NCBI GenBank assembly: GCA_042408925.1 | Contig: JBHOQO010000034.1 | Location: forward strand, 1-46,609 | DNA length: 46,609 nt | Direction of reading: 5' to 3' | Origin: BPIH01 sp042408925 | GTDB taxonomy: Bacteria > Chloroflexota > Limnocylindria > Limnocylindrales > CSP1-4 | In this document: piece after piece, positions 8,366-16,377 of the stretch | Layout of the letters: every line of letters starts with the position of its first letter | Numbering within the stretch: position 1 is the stretch's first letter | Program-made: the position numbers and the translations under genes | Notes under the pieces: generated by a model | Seen by the model: only the letters and a program-made list of their open reading frames with translations | Told to the model about the DNA's origin: nothing | Databases searched by the model: none

Positions 8366-9361
8366 ATGGGTACGGTGACGGCGATCCGGATCGCCCGGCG
8401 GACCGGCTTCTGCTACGGGGTCCGCGAGGCGATCGACAAGGCGAAGCAGGCCCAGGCGGCGGGCAAGCGGACCCACACCCTCGGCCATGTCGTGCACAAC
8501 GAGGGCGTCATCGCCGGCCTCGCGGCCCTCGGGATCCGAAAGGTCGAGGACCTCGACGAGGTCGAGGAGGGGACGACCGTCGTGATCCGGGCCCACGGCG
8601 TCCGGCCGGAGGTCATCGCCCGGGCCGAGAACCGGGGCCTCGAGGTCATCGACGGGACGTGCACCTGGGTCATCCAAGAACAGCGGGCCCTCGCCGAGCT
8701 CGTCGCCGAGGGGTACACGATCGTCATCCTCGGAACGCCCTCGCATCCGGAGGTCGTCGGTCTCCTCGGCTTCGCCCCCGAGGCGATCGTCGTCGACGAC
8801 GAAGACGAGTGGGAGGCGAAGATCCCCCGGAAGAAACGGATGGCGCTCATCTCCCAGAGCACCCAGCCGCCCTGGAAGTTCGAGAAGCTCGCCGCCTTCC
8901 TCGTGTCGCGGGCCCACGAGCTGAAGGTCGTGAACACCGTCTGTCCGGTGACGATCCGGCGCCAGGAGGACACCCTCGAGACCGCCCGGGAGGTCGACGT
9001 CATGGTCGTCGTCGGCGGCCGCCGGAGCGCCAACACCCGGGAGCTGACCCGACTCTGCGAGATCGCCGGGACGCCGGTCGTCCAGATCGAATCGGTCGCC
9101 GATCTCGCCGATCCGCGGATCTTCGACGGGGCCCGGGTCGTCGGCGTCAGCGGCGGGACGTCGACCCCGATCGAAGACCTCGGCGCCGTGGCCCGCCGGA
9201 TCTGCGAGATCGCCGGGACGCCCGAGGTCGCGGCCCGGGCCGCCGAGCTCGCCGCCGCCGCCCTCGCCGAGGCGGCGACCCCCGCCGGCCGGACGACCTC
9301 GCTCCCGCACCTGCCGAGCCTCGCCGCGGCCGGTTCCGGCACCGCTTCCGCGTCCGGGTGA
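8366..9361 (+). CDS. ispH: 4-hydroxy-3-methylbut-2-enyl diphosphate reductase
   Basis: A 331-residue IspH (LytB), the last step of the MEP isoprenoid pathway, making IPP and DMAPP at a [4Fe-4S] cluster. The three cluster cysteines are visible: Cys16 in GFCYGV, Cys99 in DGTCTWV and Cys193 in NTVCPVT. SHPEV (about 126-130) holds the substrate-binding His and catalytic Glu, and GGTSTP is the phosphate-binding C-terminal motif. DGTCTWV departs from the commoner ATCP form, and GGTSTP from AGAST, which suggests the divergent subgroup. The last 45 residues are Ala-rich. Its stop overlaps der by 4 bases. Confidence 0.93.
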   Translation: MGTVTAIRIARRTGFCYGVREAIDKAKQAQAAGKRTHTLGHVVHNEGVIAGLAALGIRKVEDLDEVEEGTTVVIRAHGVRPEVIARAENRGLEVIDGTCTWVIQEQRALAELVAEGYTIVILGTPSHPEVVGLLGFAPEAIVVDDEDEWEAKIPRKKRMALISQSTQPPWKFEKLAAFLVSRAHELKVVNTVCPVTIRRQEDTLETAREVDVMVVVGGRRSANTRELTRLCEIAGTPVVQIESVADLADPRIFDGARVVGVSGGTSTPIEDLGAVARRICEIAGTPEVAARAAELAAAALAEAATPAGRTTSLPHLPSLAAAGSGTASASG

Positions 9362-10854
9362 GCGCCGCCGGCGCCGGGCTGCCGGTCGTCGCCATCGTCG
9401 GCCGGCCGAACGTCGGCAAGAGCACGCTCTTCAACCGGATCGTCGGCGATCGCCTCGCCATCGTCGAGGATCGGGCCCGGACGACCCGCGACCGCCTCTA
9501 CGGCACGGCCGAGTGGAACGGCCGACGGTTCCTCGTCGTCGACACCGGCGGTCTCGAGATCGAGCCCGGTGATGTCATCGAAGCGAAGGTCCAGGAGCAG
9601 GCGCGGCTCGCCATCGCCGAGGCTGACGTCATCGTCTTCGTCGTCGATGCGGCGAGCGGCCCGACGCCGGGCGACCTCGAGGCGGCTGACCTCCTCCGGC
9701 GGGCGACGGCCCCCGTCCTCGTCGCCGCGAACAAGGCCGACAACGCGCGGCGCGAGCTCGAGGCGGCCGAGTTCCACGCCTTCGGCTGGACCGAGGTCCA
9801 CCCGATCTCGGCCCTCCACGGCCGCTCCGTCGCCGACCTCCTCGACGCCGTCGTCGCGGCGCTGCCGCCGCCCACGGCCGCCGAGCTCGCCGAGCAGGCC
9901 CGCGAGGAGGCCATCGCTGCGGGGTCCTGGCCGGACGAGCGTCCGCCTGCCGGCCCGACCGCGGCGCCCGAGGCGGAGGCCGCCGGGGCGTTCCCCGTCG
10001 AACCCGAGGCCGGGCCGGCCGCCATCGCCATCGTCGGCCGCCCGAACGTCGGCAAGTCGAGCCTCCTCAACGCCCTCCTCGGCGAGGAACGGGCGATCGT
10101 CTCGGAGGTCCCGGGGACGACCCGGGACGCCATCGACACCCGGCTCCGCTGGGGTCGGAGCGAGGTCGTCCTCATCGACACGGCCGGGATCCGGCGGCGG
10201 GGCAAGGTCGCCGCGGCCGCCCCGGCGGAGCGGTACTCGGCCCTCCGTGCCCTGCGGGCCATCGACCGTGCCGACGTCGCGGTCCTCGTCGTCGATGCGA
10301 CCGAGGGCCTGACCGCCCAGGACGCCCACATCGCCGGGTACGTCGTCGAGGCCGGTCGGGGGCTCGTCGTCGCCCTGAACAAGTGGGACCTCGTCGCCAA
10401 AACCCACCGGACCTTCGACGAGGCGGTCGCCGCGATCCGCCGCGAGGCGCCGTTCCTCGAGTTCGCGCCGGTCGTCTCGATCAGCGCCAAGGATCGGCTC
10501 CGGGTCGGGCGGGTCCTCGAGCTGGCCCTCGACGTCTGGGGCGCCCGGCGGGCCCGGATTTCGACCGGCGAGCTCAATCGGCTCGTCGCGGCGGCCGTCG
10601 AGCGCCAGCCGCCGCCGCTCGTTCACGGGCGCCGCCCGAAGCTCCGGTATGCGACCCAGGTCGGGGTCGCTCCGCCGACGTTCGTCTTCTTCGGGGTCGA
10701 CGTCGCCGACCTCCACTTCAGCTACCGCCGCTACCTGGAAAACCGGCTCCGCGAGGCGTACGGCTTTGTCGGGACGCCGATCCGGCTCGTCTTTCGGGAC
10801 CGCGCCGAGCGGCCGACCCGGGGCGGCGCCCGACGCCTCGCCGGCCGGCGCTAA
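9358..10854 (+). CDS. der: Ribosome biogenesis GTPase Der (EngA)
   Basis: A 498-residue double GTPase needed for assembly of the 50S subunit. G domain 1 has GRPNVGKST near residue 16, DTGG and NKAD. G domain 2 repeats GRPNVGKSS, PGTTRD, DTAG and NKWD. The C-terminal KH-like domain ends in YRRYLENRLREAYGF and GTPIRLVFRDR. The linker between the two G domains is long and acidic/Ala-rich (about 55 residues), accounting for a length above the usual 440-480. The start is GTG 9358, overlapping ispH (GTGA); the much longer open frame upstream is only a shadow of ispH. Confidence 0.95.
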   Translation: MSAAGAGLPVVAIVGRPNVGKSTLFNRIVGDRLAIVEDRARTTRDRLYGTAEWNGRRFLVVDTGGLEIEPGDVIEAKVQEQARLAIAEADVIVFVVDAASGPTPGDLEAADLLRRATAPVLVAANKADNARRELEAAEFHAFGWTEVHPISALHGRSVADLLDAVVAALPPPTAAELAEQAREEAIAAGSWPDERPPAGPTAAPEAEAAGAFPVEPEAGPAAIAIVGRPNVGKSSLLNALLGEERAIVSEVPGTTRDAIDTRLRWGRSEVVLIDTAGIRRRGKVAAAAPAERYSALRALRAIDRADVAVLVVDATEGLTAQDAHIAGYVVEAGRGLVVALNKWDLVAKTHRTFDEAVAAIRREAPFLEFAPVVSISAKDRLRVGRVLELALDVWGARRARISTGELNRLVAAAVERQPPPLVHGRRPKLRYATQVGVAPPTFVFFGVDVADLHFSYRRYLENRLREAYGFVGTPIRLVFRDRAERPTRGGARRLAGRR

Positions 10855-10941
10855 CGGGGGCTGCGGCTGCCCGGCCATGCACCTCGTGGTCGGACGCTCA
10901 CGCCCGAGCGTGCCGGCTCACGCATCGAGGAGTGGGGGAGA

Positions 10942-11481
10942 TCAGTCTTCCGGGGGCTCCTTGGCCAGTTCCGCCTGGCAGTCGGCCACGGTGCCCAGAT
11001 GAAGGATCACCCCGATGCTTCCCCGGTCATCCGGCCCGCGATCCCACCCGCCAGTCATGCTGGCCTTGCACGCCATGACTTTGCCGGCCGCGGCCAGGCG
11101 GTCGATCACCGGACGATATCGCGCCGCGTCCTCGCGCGAAAGGTACCCGACCGTTGCGGTGGCCGCTCCTGGCGTGGACGGGACGAGGACGACACGAACG
11201 GCGTTCTCGTCGTAGGGGTTCGTGGGTTCGGGGAGGAGCACGGCCGTGTGGTGGCGGTTCCTGGGCCCGTCAATGGTCCGGCCTCCGGCCATCCGTACCA
11301 ACGTTCCCTGGTAGGCAGCCTCGCCCACGACATCGACCCGGGCGCTGCCCACCGGTGGGAACAGGTAGCCCGAAGCGTCGAGGCCACCGCGGAGGGGTTC
11401 GGGGGGCCATGTCGTGATGGGGCCGGGCGGTGGCCAGGATTCCGAGGGCCTCCCGCCCAGCAGTCTGCGAAGAAAGCTCAT
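10942..11481 (-). CDS. Stand-alone HIRAN-domain protein
   Basis: A 179-residue protein. Residues from about 45 to 150 match the HIRAN pattern: VDVVGEAAYQGTLVRMAGG, then VLLPEPTNPYDENAVRVVL, then ATVGYLSREDAARYRP. HIRAN domains of Rad5/HLTF-type helicases bind 3' ends of single-stranded DNA; in bacteria they also occur alone, often in mobile regions. No helicase or nuclease domain is attached. Start ATG 11481 has a good ribosome site (GGGAGGG 8-9 bases upstream). A TATCTT -10-like box lies at 11516-11521 on the same strand. It is convergent with der, and its codons are less GC-rich than those of der. Role unknown; DNA repair or element maintenance is possible. Confidence 0.8.
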   Translation of the reverse strand: MSFLRRLLGGRPSESWPPPGPITTWPPEPLRGGLDASGYLFPPVGSARVDVVGEAAYQGTLVRMAGGRTIDGPRNRHHTAVLLPEPTNPYDENAVRVVLVPSTPGAATATVGYLSREDAARYRPVIDRLAAAGKVMACKASMTGGWDRGPDDRGSIGVILHLGTVADCQAELAKEPPED

Positions 11482-11677
11482 CTGGTCATCCCTCCCGCGC
11501 GTTCTCTTGACCGACAAGATACACCCAGCTAACCAACGGCAGCCGCCCCGATCCGTCAACTCGTGCCGGCGCTTGAGGCGCTCCGGGAGGGATTTGTATC
11601 CTCCGATTTGTTCACGTCCGTCTCCGTCGTGGAGAGCGGTCGAGGGACCGCCCCAGGACACGCCACGGAGATGGATC

Positions 11678-11892
11678 ATGTCGATCTCGTGCAGCGTCGG
11701 AACCGTCGACCGGGTCGTCCGACTCCTCGTCGCCGCCGGTCTCGCTCCGGCCGTCGCCGGCGGAGCCCTCGCCGGCTGGGCGGCCGGGCGGCCCTCGCCG
11801 TCGCGGGCGTCCTCGCCCTGACCGCGGTCGTCCGGTTCTGCCCGCTCTATGCCCTCGTCGGGATCCGAACCTGTCCGGCGGACGCCCGCTAG
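11678..11892 (+). pseudogene. DUF2892 (YgaP-type transmembrane) gene broken by a frameshift
   Basis: The first part, from ATG 11678, reads SVGTVDRVVRLLVAAGLAPA, the start of DUF2892 small membrane proteins, but this frame ends at a TGA at 11819-11821. One frame back (minus 1), the typical second half is intact: ALAVAGVLALTAV and RFCPLYALVGIRTCP to a TAG at 11890-11892. Joined, they make the usual two-helix protein of about 70 residues. The switch falls within 11775-11792, in a GGGCGGCCGGGCGGCC tract where a lost base is easy. It is either a real inactivation or a sequencing error. It lies divergent from the HIRAN gene. Confidence 0.72.
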
Positions 11893-11963
11893 GGAGGCAT
11901 CGACCGGTGGCGGGCGGCCGGTCCACGCTCGGTAGCTCGCCGCGACCCCAGCGTGGACCCGGT

Positions 11964-11993
11964 CCGCCCTCGCGCCACCTTCGGCACCTTCTC
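11964..11993 (-). repeat. Imperfect 30-base repeat, copy 1
   Basis: This matches the copy at 12037-12066 in 23 of 30 bases. Read on the - strand it begins GAGAAGGTGCCGAAGGTGGC, against GAGAAGATGTCCAAAGTGGC in the other copy. Similarity continues a few bases further (GGACC flank). Confidence 0.6.
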
Positions 11994-12036
11994 ATCTCGC
12001 CAAGGCGCTCTGTCTCGTACTGCTCGTCGGCCGGGT

Positions 12037-12066
12037 CCGTCCTCCGGCCACTTTGGACATCTTCTC
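12037..12066 (-). repeat. Imperfect 30-base repeat, copy 2
   Basis: Partner of 11964-11993, 73 bases apart start to start. The - strand GAGAAGATGTCCA start resembles the + strand GAGAACATGACCA start of the exact repeats at 12365 and 12436, so the four may be one family on both strands. Confidence 0.6.
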
Positions 12067-12364
12067 ACGGGGTGCACGGTATCGGGCTCGAACCGGGCCG
12101 GAGACGGGGGCGAGGGGCCGGAACGGGGTGGCAGCGAGCGTGGCCGAGCGTGGCCGACCCGGCTCGACCGATGGCGTCGATCCGCCTCGGGCCTCCGAGC
12201 CGGACAGACGCTCATGGTGCGAGCGTCAGTCCGGAACACGTCCCCGAACCCGCCCCCGACCGCCGTCGGGACGGCCCCTCGTCGCCCCGCCTGAGCGTGC
12301 ACCGGGCCGTCGGCCCGTCGCCGAGGACGCTCCCGCGCCCGACGACCGCGGATAGCGCGCGCCT

Positions 12365-12400
12365 CGCGAGAACATGACCAGGTTCGGGTGAGCCTTCGGG
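12365..12400 (+). repeat. Exact 36-base direct repeat, copy 1
   Basis: Identical to 12436-12471 over 36 bases. It begins CGCGAGAACATGACCAGG and ends GTGAGCCTTCGGG. The copies start 71 bases apart. Confidence 0.85.
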
Positions 12401-12435
12401 CCGTCGGGCGCTCGCGAGGGACGGCAGACGGACGG

Positions 12436-12471
12436 CGCGAGAACATGACCAGGTTCGGGTGAGCCTTCGGG
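12436..12471 (+). repeat. Exact 36-base direct repeat, copy 2
   Basis: Second identical copy of the repeat at 12365-12400. Only two copies and a 35-base spacer exist here, so it is not an array. Confidence 0.85.
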
Positions 12472-12512
12472 TGGGCGCGGGAGCGGAGCGAGCCCCGCCG
12501 CGGGAGCGGACT

Positions 12513-12591
12513 CCACCCGGGGAGCGAAGTTGGCCACGCGAGCGGAGCCGGCCGGGGCGTGCGCTCCACCCGGGGAGCCCACCCGGGGAGC
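12513..12591 (+). repeat. Three copies of CCACCCGGGGAGC
   Basis: The 13-base unit occurs at 12513-12525, 12566-12578 and 12579-12591, the last two abutting. CTCC-ACCCGG-GGAG within the first two is itself partly symmetric. Confidence 0.7.
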
Positions 12592-12700
12592 CTGGTCGGG
12601 CGAGGCGCGGGCCCTCGGAGGCGTGGCGCCCTCGCGGCCCGGCGGTCTCTCGCCTTCCGTCCGCGGTCGCAAGCGACGGCCGTGGTAGACTCGCGGCCGT

Positions 12701-12777
12701 CGGGGCGTGGCGCAGCCTGGTAGCGCACCTGAATGGGGTTCAGGAGGTCGAGCGTTCAAATCGCTCCGCCCCGACCA
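12701..12777 (+). tRNA. tRNA-Pro (anticodon GGG), CCA encoded
   Basis: A complete cloverleaf of 77 bases: acceptor CGGGGCG paired with CGCCCCG, D arm GCGC/GCGC, anticodon stem CCTGA/TCAGG around loop ATGGGGT (anticodon GGG), T arm GAGCG-TTCAAAT-CGCTC, discriminator A and an encoded CCA end. TAGACT at about 12686-12691 is a plausible -10 box. The repeat-rich islet lies directly upstream. Confidence 0.96.
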
Positions 12778-12871
12778 CCGCGCGAGGCTGAACCCCAATC
12801 CCCGGCGACCACGTCACGGGCGTCGTACCCCAATCCGTACCCCGGTTCGAGCCGACCCGGCCATTCGCGGA

Positions 12872-14029
12872 TCACTCGAGCGCCCGGAGCTGGTCGCGGA
12901 GGCAGTCGTCGCAGAGGCCGTGGCTGAAGCGCGCCGGCGAGCGCTCCTCGAGGAACCGCTCGACCGTGGTCCACCGCCCCTCCTCGTCGCGGATCCGCTT
13001 GCAGTTGGCGCAGATCGGGAGGATCCCCTCGAGGTGGTGGATCCGGGCGTTCGCGGCGGCGAGCGAGGCGATCGTGGCGGCCAACGCCCGCCCGGAGATC
13101 CCGAGCCGGGCGAAGACGAGGACGGTGAGAGCCCCCGCCCCGAGGCTCGCCACGAGCGGGTCGACGGTCCCGCCCGCCGCCCACCGGACGGCGGCGAGGG
13201 CCGGGGCGGTGAGGGCGGCGACGAGGAGCCCGTAGAAGCGCCGCCGGCCGATGGCGACGCCGAGCGGCGGCACCCGATGCTCGACGAGGAGCGAGGGGTG
13301 GTTCGCCGCCGCGGCGAGGAGGACGTAGCCGGTCAGCCAGAGGGCGTCAAGGATCCCACCCCGGTACGTGTCGGTCAGCACCTGGGCGGCGTAGATCGTG
13401 TCGGCGACGAGGAAGGAGCCGATGGCGCCGAGGGCGAGGCCGAGGCTCACCGAGCGGGCCCGGGCCTCGATGAGGAGTCCGGCGAGGAGCCCGACGTAGA
13501 GGACGTCGACGGCCGGGTACGCGATCGCGAGGCCCGTCGCGAGGGGGTCGTCGCCCTGACCGACGGCCGGCTCGACGGCGACGACCCAGAGGACGAGGGC
13601 ACCGGCGAGGGTCAGGATCGCCGCGTCGACGAAGCCGGCCGGCGTCGGCCGTCGACCGTACAGACGGGCGATGGCGATGACGAGGATCCCGTACCCGGTC
13701 AGGTACGCGACGTCGGCCGGGGAGGGGAACGGCACGCCGCCGGACCAGGCGATGGCGGTGTACGTCGCGTCGCCGAGCCCGATGGCCGCCAGACCCGCGG
13801 CAAGGCCGAGGACCGAGGCCGGGACCCGCCGTCGGAGCTGCAGCCAGGGGACGGCGGCCGCGCCGGCGGCGCCGAGCGTGGTCGCGACGTACCCGAGGTC
13901 GTGGGCGCGGCCGCCGAGGAGCGAGACGAGGACGACGCCAACGAGGCCCGTTGCGAGCACGAGCCGCCAGCCGCGCGACGCCGGCCGGATCGTCCGGTCG
14001 GCGGTGGGGTTCGGGTCCTGCCGGTCCAC
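12872..14029 (-). CDS. Polytopic membrane protein with C-terminal Cys4 (CxxC...CxxC) motif
   Basis: A 385-residue protein with about ten hydrophobic segments through residue 310. SPADVAYLTGYGILVIAIA resembles the membrane sensor region found before GGDEF domains. The last 45 residues are ILPICANCKRIRDEEGRW followed by FSHGLCDDCL: a CxxC pair, a spacer of about 30 with the SHG signature, and a second CxxC. This tail is known from the ends of PAS, response-regulator and diguanylate-cyclase-type sensors, where it is thought to be a small metal-binding signalling module. No kinase, GGDEF or EAL domain is present. Start GTG 14029 is the only good one, with GAGGG a few bases before it. Its output is unknown. 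Confidence 0.75.
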   Translation of the reverse strand: MDRQDPNPTADRTIRPASRGWRLVLATGLVGVVLVSLLGGRAHDLGYVATTLGAAGAAAVPWLQLRRRVPASVLGLAAGLAAIGLGDATYTAIAWSGGVPFPSPADVAYLTGYGILVIAIARLYGRRPTPAGFVDAAILTLAGALVLWVVAVEPAVGQGDDPLATGLAIAYPAVDVLYVGLLAGLLIEARARSVSLGLALGAIGSFLVADTIYAAQVLTDTYRGGILDALWLTGYVLLAAAANHPSLLVEHRVPPLGVAIGRRRFYGLLVAALTAPALAAVRWAAGGTVDPLVASLGAGALTVLVFARLGISGRALAATIASLAAANARIHHLEGILPICANCKRIRDEEGRWTTVERFLEERSPARFSHGLCDDCLRDQLRALE

Positions 14030-14165
14030 GGCCCTCGTGGCTGATGTCGAGCCGGCGCCCGTCGAGCGCCCGACGGATCGCGGCCCTCGCCCTTCATCCT
14101 GCCCGGCCCCGACGGGGCCGACATCCTCCAGACGCCGTAATCCGATGCTCGAATTCCGGCGCCGC

Positions 14166-14171
14166 TATCCT
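14166..14171 (+). promoter_or_regulatory. TATCCT -10 box, 9 bases before the decarboxylase ATG
   Basis: TATCCT lies 9 bases upstream of ATG 14181 in the divergent intergenic region 14030-14180. It gives a leaderless or nearly leaderless transcript if used. Confidence 0.35.
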
Positions 14172-14180
14172 TGCCGTTCG

Positions 14181-15713
14181 ATGACCGCCCCCCTCGACGA
14201 GCCACCCTTCGACCCCCTTGCCGATCTCACCCCCGCCCAACTCGACGGCTGGGGCGACATGGACGTCGAGACGTTCCGGGCCGCCGCCCACGCCGTCGTC
14301 GACCGGATCGCCGACTACCTCGCCGAGGTCGAGCGCTTCCCGGTCCTCCCGCCGGTCGAGCCCGGGACGATCGGGCCGCGGTTCCCGGCCGAACCGCCGG
14401 AATCACCCGAGCCGCTGGCGGCGATCCTCGACGACTACCGCTCCCTGGTCGAGCCGAACGCCACGCACTGGCAGCACCCCGGCTTCTTCGCCTACTTCCC
14501 GACGACGGCCTCGGGCCCGGGAATCCTCGGCGAGTTCCTGACCGCCGGGCTCGGGCAGAACCCGATGCTCTGGCGGACCTCGCCGATCGGAACCGAGCTC
14601 GAGGGCGTCGTCGTCGGCTGGCTTCGGCGGGCCCTCGGCCTCCCCGAGGCGTTCGACGGGTTCCTGACCGACACCGCGTCGACCTCGAGCCTCATCGCCC
14701 TCGCCGCGGCCCGGGAGGCGGCCGGGACCGAGGCGGCCGCCCAGGGCCTCGACGGCCGAGCAGCGTCCGAGGATCTACGGATCTACGCCTCGGCGGAGGC
14801 CCACAGCTCCATCGACAAGGCGGCGATGACCCTCGGGCTGGGACGGGCGTCGGTCGTCCGGGTCGACGTCGACGACGCGTTCCGGCTCCGGGTCCCGGCG
14901 CTCCGGGCGGCGATCGCCGCCGACCGGGCGGCCGGGCGGCGACCGATCGCCATCGTGGCGACCCTCGGGACGACCTCCTCGACCTCCGTCGACCCGGTCG
15001 CCGAGCTGGCCGACGTGGCGGCCGAGACGGGTTGCTGGCTCCACGTCGACGCGGCGTACGCGGGCGCGGCTGCCCTCGTCCCCGAGTACCGCGGCCACTT
15101 CGTCGGGTGGGAGCGGGCCGATTCCATCGTCGTGAACCCCCACAAGTGGTGGTTCACGCCCCTCGACGCCTCGCTCCTCCTGACCCGACGGATGGAGGAC
15201 CTGCGGGCCGCCTTCAGCCTCGTCCCCGAGTACCTCCGGACCCTCGATCGCTCGGGGCCGGTGCGCGACGTCAGCGAGTACACCCCGCAGCTCGGACGGC
15301 GGTTCCGGGCCCTGAAGCTCTGGGTCCAGCTCCGCTGGTTCGGCCTCGAGGGGCTCCGGCGGCGGATCCGGTGGCACGTCGAGCTGGCCCGTCGCTTCGC
15401 GGACGACGTCGCCGCCGACCCCAACTGGGAGCTCCTGGCGCCGGTGCCGTTCTCGACGGTCTGCTTCCGCTGGCGCCCGGTCGCCCTCGCCGAGCGGGTC
15501 GCCGACCCGCAGATCGCCGCCCGCCTCGACGCGGCGAACGAGCGGATCCTGGCGGCCGTGAACGCGAGCGGCGAGGTCTTTCTCTCCCACACCCGACTCG
15601 GCGGCCGGTTCACGCTCCGGCTCGCGGTCGGGAACCTCCGGACCGAGGCCCGGCACGTCGAGCGCGCCTGGGCGCTCCTCCGGGAGGCGGCGCGGGCGGA
15701 GACGGATCGCTGA
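14181..15713 (+). CDS. PLP-dependent amino acid decarboxylase, group II (aromatic amino acid type)
   Basis: A 510-residue protein of the pyridoxal-phosphate group II decarboxylases (DDC/TDC). The PLP lysine is Lys322 in NPHKWW. His208 (SAEAHSS) stacks on the cofactor and Asp290 (HVDAAYAG) binds its ring nitrogen. The N-terminal HWQHPGFFAYFPTTAS is typical of aromatic-L-amino-acid decarboxylases rather than glutamate decarboxylase. It should convert an aromatic amino acid to the amine plus CO2; which one is not predictable. ATG 14181 was taken because the family's N-terminal region starts shortly after. An aminoaldehyde-type dehydrogenase lies 0.7 kb downstream, suggesting amine turnover. Confidence 0.9.
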   Translation: MTAPLDEPPFDPLADLTPAQLDGWGDMDVETFRAAAHAVVDRIADYLAEVERFPVLPPVEPGTIGPRFPAEPPESPEPLAAILDDYRSLVEPNATHWQHPGFFAYFPTTASGPGILGEFLTAGLGQNPMLWRTSPIGTELEGVVVGWLRRALGLPEAFDGFLTDTASTSSLIALAAAREAAGTEAAAQGLDGRAASEDLRIYASAEAHSSIDKAAMTLGLGRASVVRVDVDDAFRLRVPALRAAIAADRAAGRRPIAIVATLGTTSSTSVDPVAELADVAAETGCWLHVDAAYAGAAALVPEYRGHFVGWERADSIVVNPHKWWFTPLDASLLLTRRMEDLRAAFSLVPEYLRTLDRSGPVRDVSEYTPQLGRRFRALKLWVQLRWFGLEGLRRRIRWHVELARRFADDVAADPNWELLAPVPFSTVCFRWRPVALAERVADPQIAARLDAANERILAAVNASGEVFLSHTRLGGRFTLRLAVGNLRTEARHVERAWALLREAARAETDR

Positions 15714-15739
15714 CGGCGGGCCGGGCGCCGGTCGAGGCG

Positions 15740-16189
15740 CTAGAAGGGCTTGGCGATCATGAGGACGACGATGACGAAGACGATCGCCGTCGTCGCCAGG
15801 CCGAGCCGGGTCGTTCGGGCCGCCGCCTCGGCGTACGCCGACGAGGTCGGGTCCCGCTCGGCCTCGGCGAGCTGGCGCCGGATCGCCGGGGCGAAGACGG
15901 CGATCCCGAGGATCGCGACGAGGACGTAGAGGACGATCGCCGCCGCGATCCAGCCGGTCTCGAACGAGTAGGCGCCGGCGAGGACCATGAGGACGCCGGT
16001 GACGAGGACGACCCCGTACATCGGGTTGGCGATCCGTCGGTCGAGCCAGCGGACGCCCTCGATGGCGAAGAGGAGCCGTTCGCGGTCCCGCCCGGCGAGC
16101 CGGAGCCAGAAGCCGTACGTGACGTTCGCCCCGACGGCGACGATGGCGGCGAGGACGTGGACGAGCTTGAGGACGAGGATGACGGACAC
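15740..16189 (-). CDS. DUF2269-type integral membrane protein
   Basis: A 149-residue protein with four hydrophobic segments: ILVLKLVHVLAAIVAVGANV, then around NPMYGVVLVTGVLMVLAGAY, then GWIAAAIVLYVLVAILGIAV, and a C-terminal TAIVFVIVVLMIAKPF. The LVHVLAAIV start, ERLLFAIEGVRWLDRRIANP loop and GVVLVTG segment match DUF2269. No function is established. Start GTG 16189 was chosen over an upstream start because GAGAGGAG precedes it and the extra 35 residues are Arg-rich filler. It is convergent with the decarboxylase and divergent from the dehydrogenase. Confidence 0.75.
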   Translation of the reverse strand: MSVILVLKLVHVLAAIVAVGANVTYGFWLRLAGRDRERLLFAIEGVRWLDRRIANPMYGVVLVTGVLMVLAGAYSFETGWIAAAIVLYVLVAILGIAVFAPAIRRQLAEAERDPTSSAYAEAAARTTRLGLATTAIVFVIVVLMIAKPF

Positions 16190-16377
16190 GACGGGCTCCT
16201 CTCGTGCGCTCCGGGCCGGCCGGCGGGTCCGTTCCGCGACCCGGGACCGGCGGGGCGTCGGACGCCGCCGGGCGGCGCCGGCGTCTAGACTCACGACAGC
16301 CCGCGCGACCGCGGGCCAGCGAAGAGGGTAGCGTGTCGCGGCCTCCGGCCGCGCCTCCGGCCGTGGAGGTGGGAACG

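Larger units (their letters stand above)
11893..12700. other. Gene-free, repeat-rich stretch upstream of tRNA-Pro
   Basis: No open frame here has recognisable protein character; the long ones on both strands are GC-bias frames. The stretch is made of short imperfect and exact repeats (listed separately). It separates the broken DUF2892 gene from tRNA-Pro and looks like accumulated insertion debris. Confidence 0.6.

Noticed and set aside
8413..10878. 821-residue - strand ORF
   Set aside because: It is the complement of ispH and der, both with full motifs; its composition is typical antisense Asp/Arg/Gly.
10855..10941. Terminator between der and the HIRAN gene
   Set aside because: ACGCTC/GAGCGT gives a 6-base stem but no T tract follows on either strand.
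12365..12471. CRISPR array from the 36-base direct repeats
   Set aside because: Only two copies exist, no third repeat follows, and no cas genes are present. The 36/35 size is suggestive but not enough.
12707..14044. Long + strand ORF (445 residues) opposite the membrane protein gene
   Set aside because: It overlaps tRNA-Pro, is Arg/Asp/Gly/Glu-rich like other GC-bias frames, and the - strand frame has clear membrane segments and motifs.
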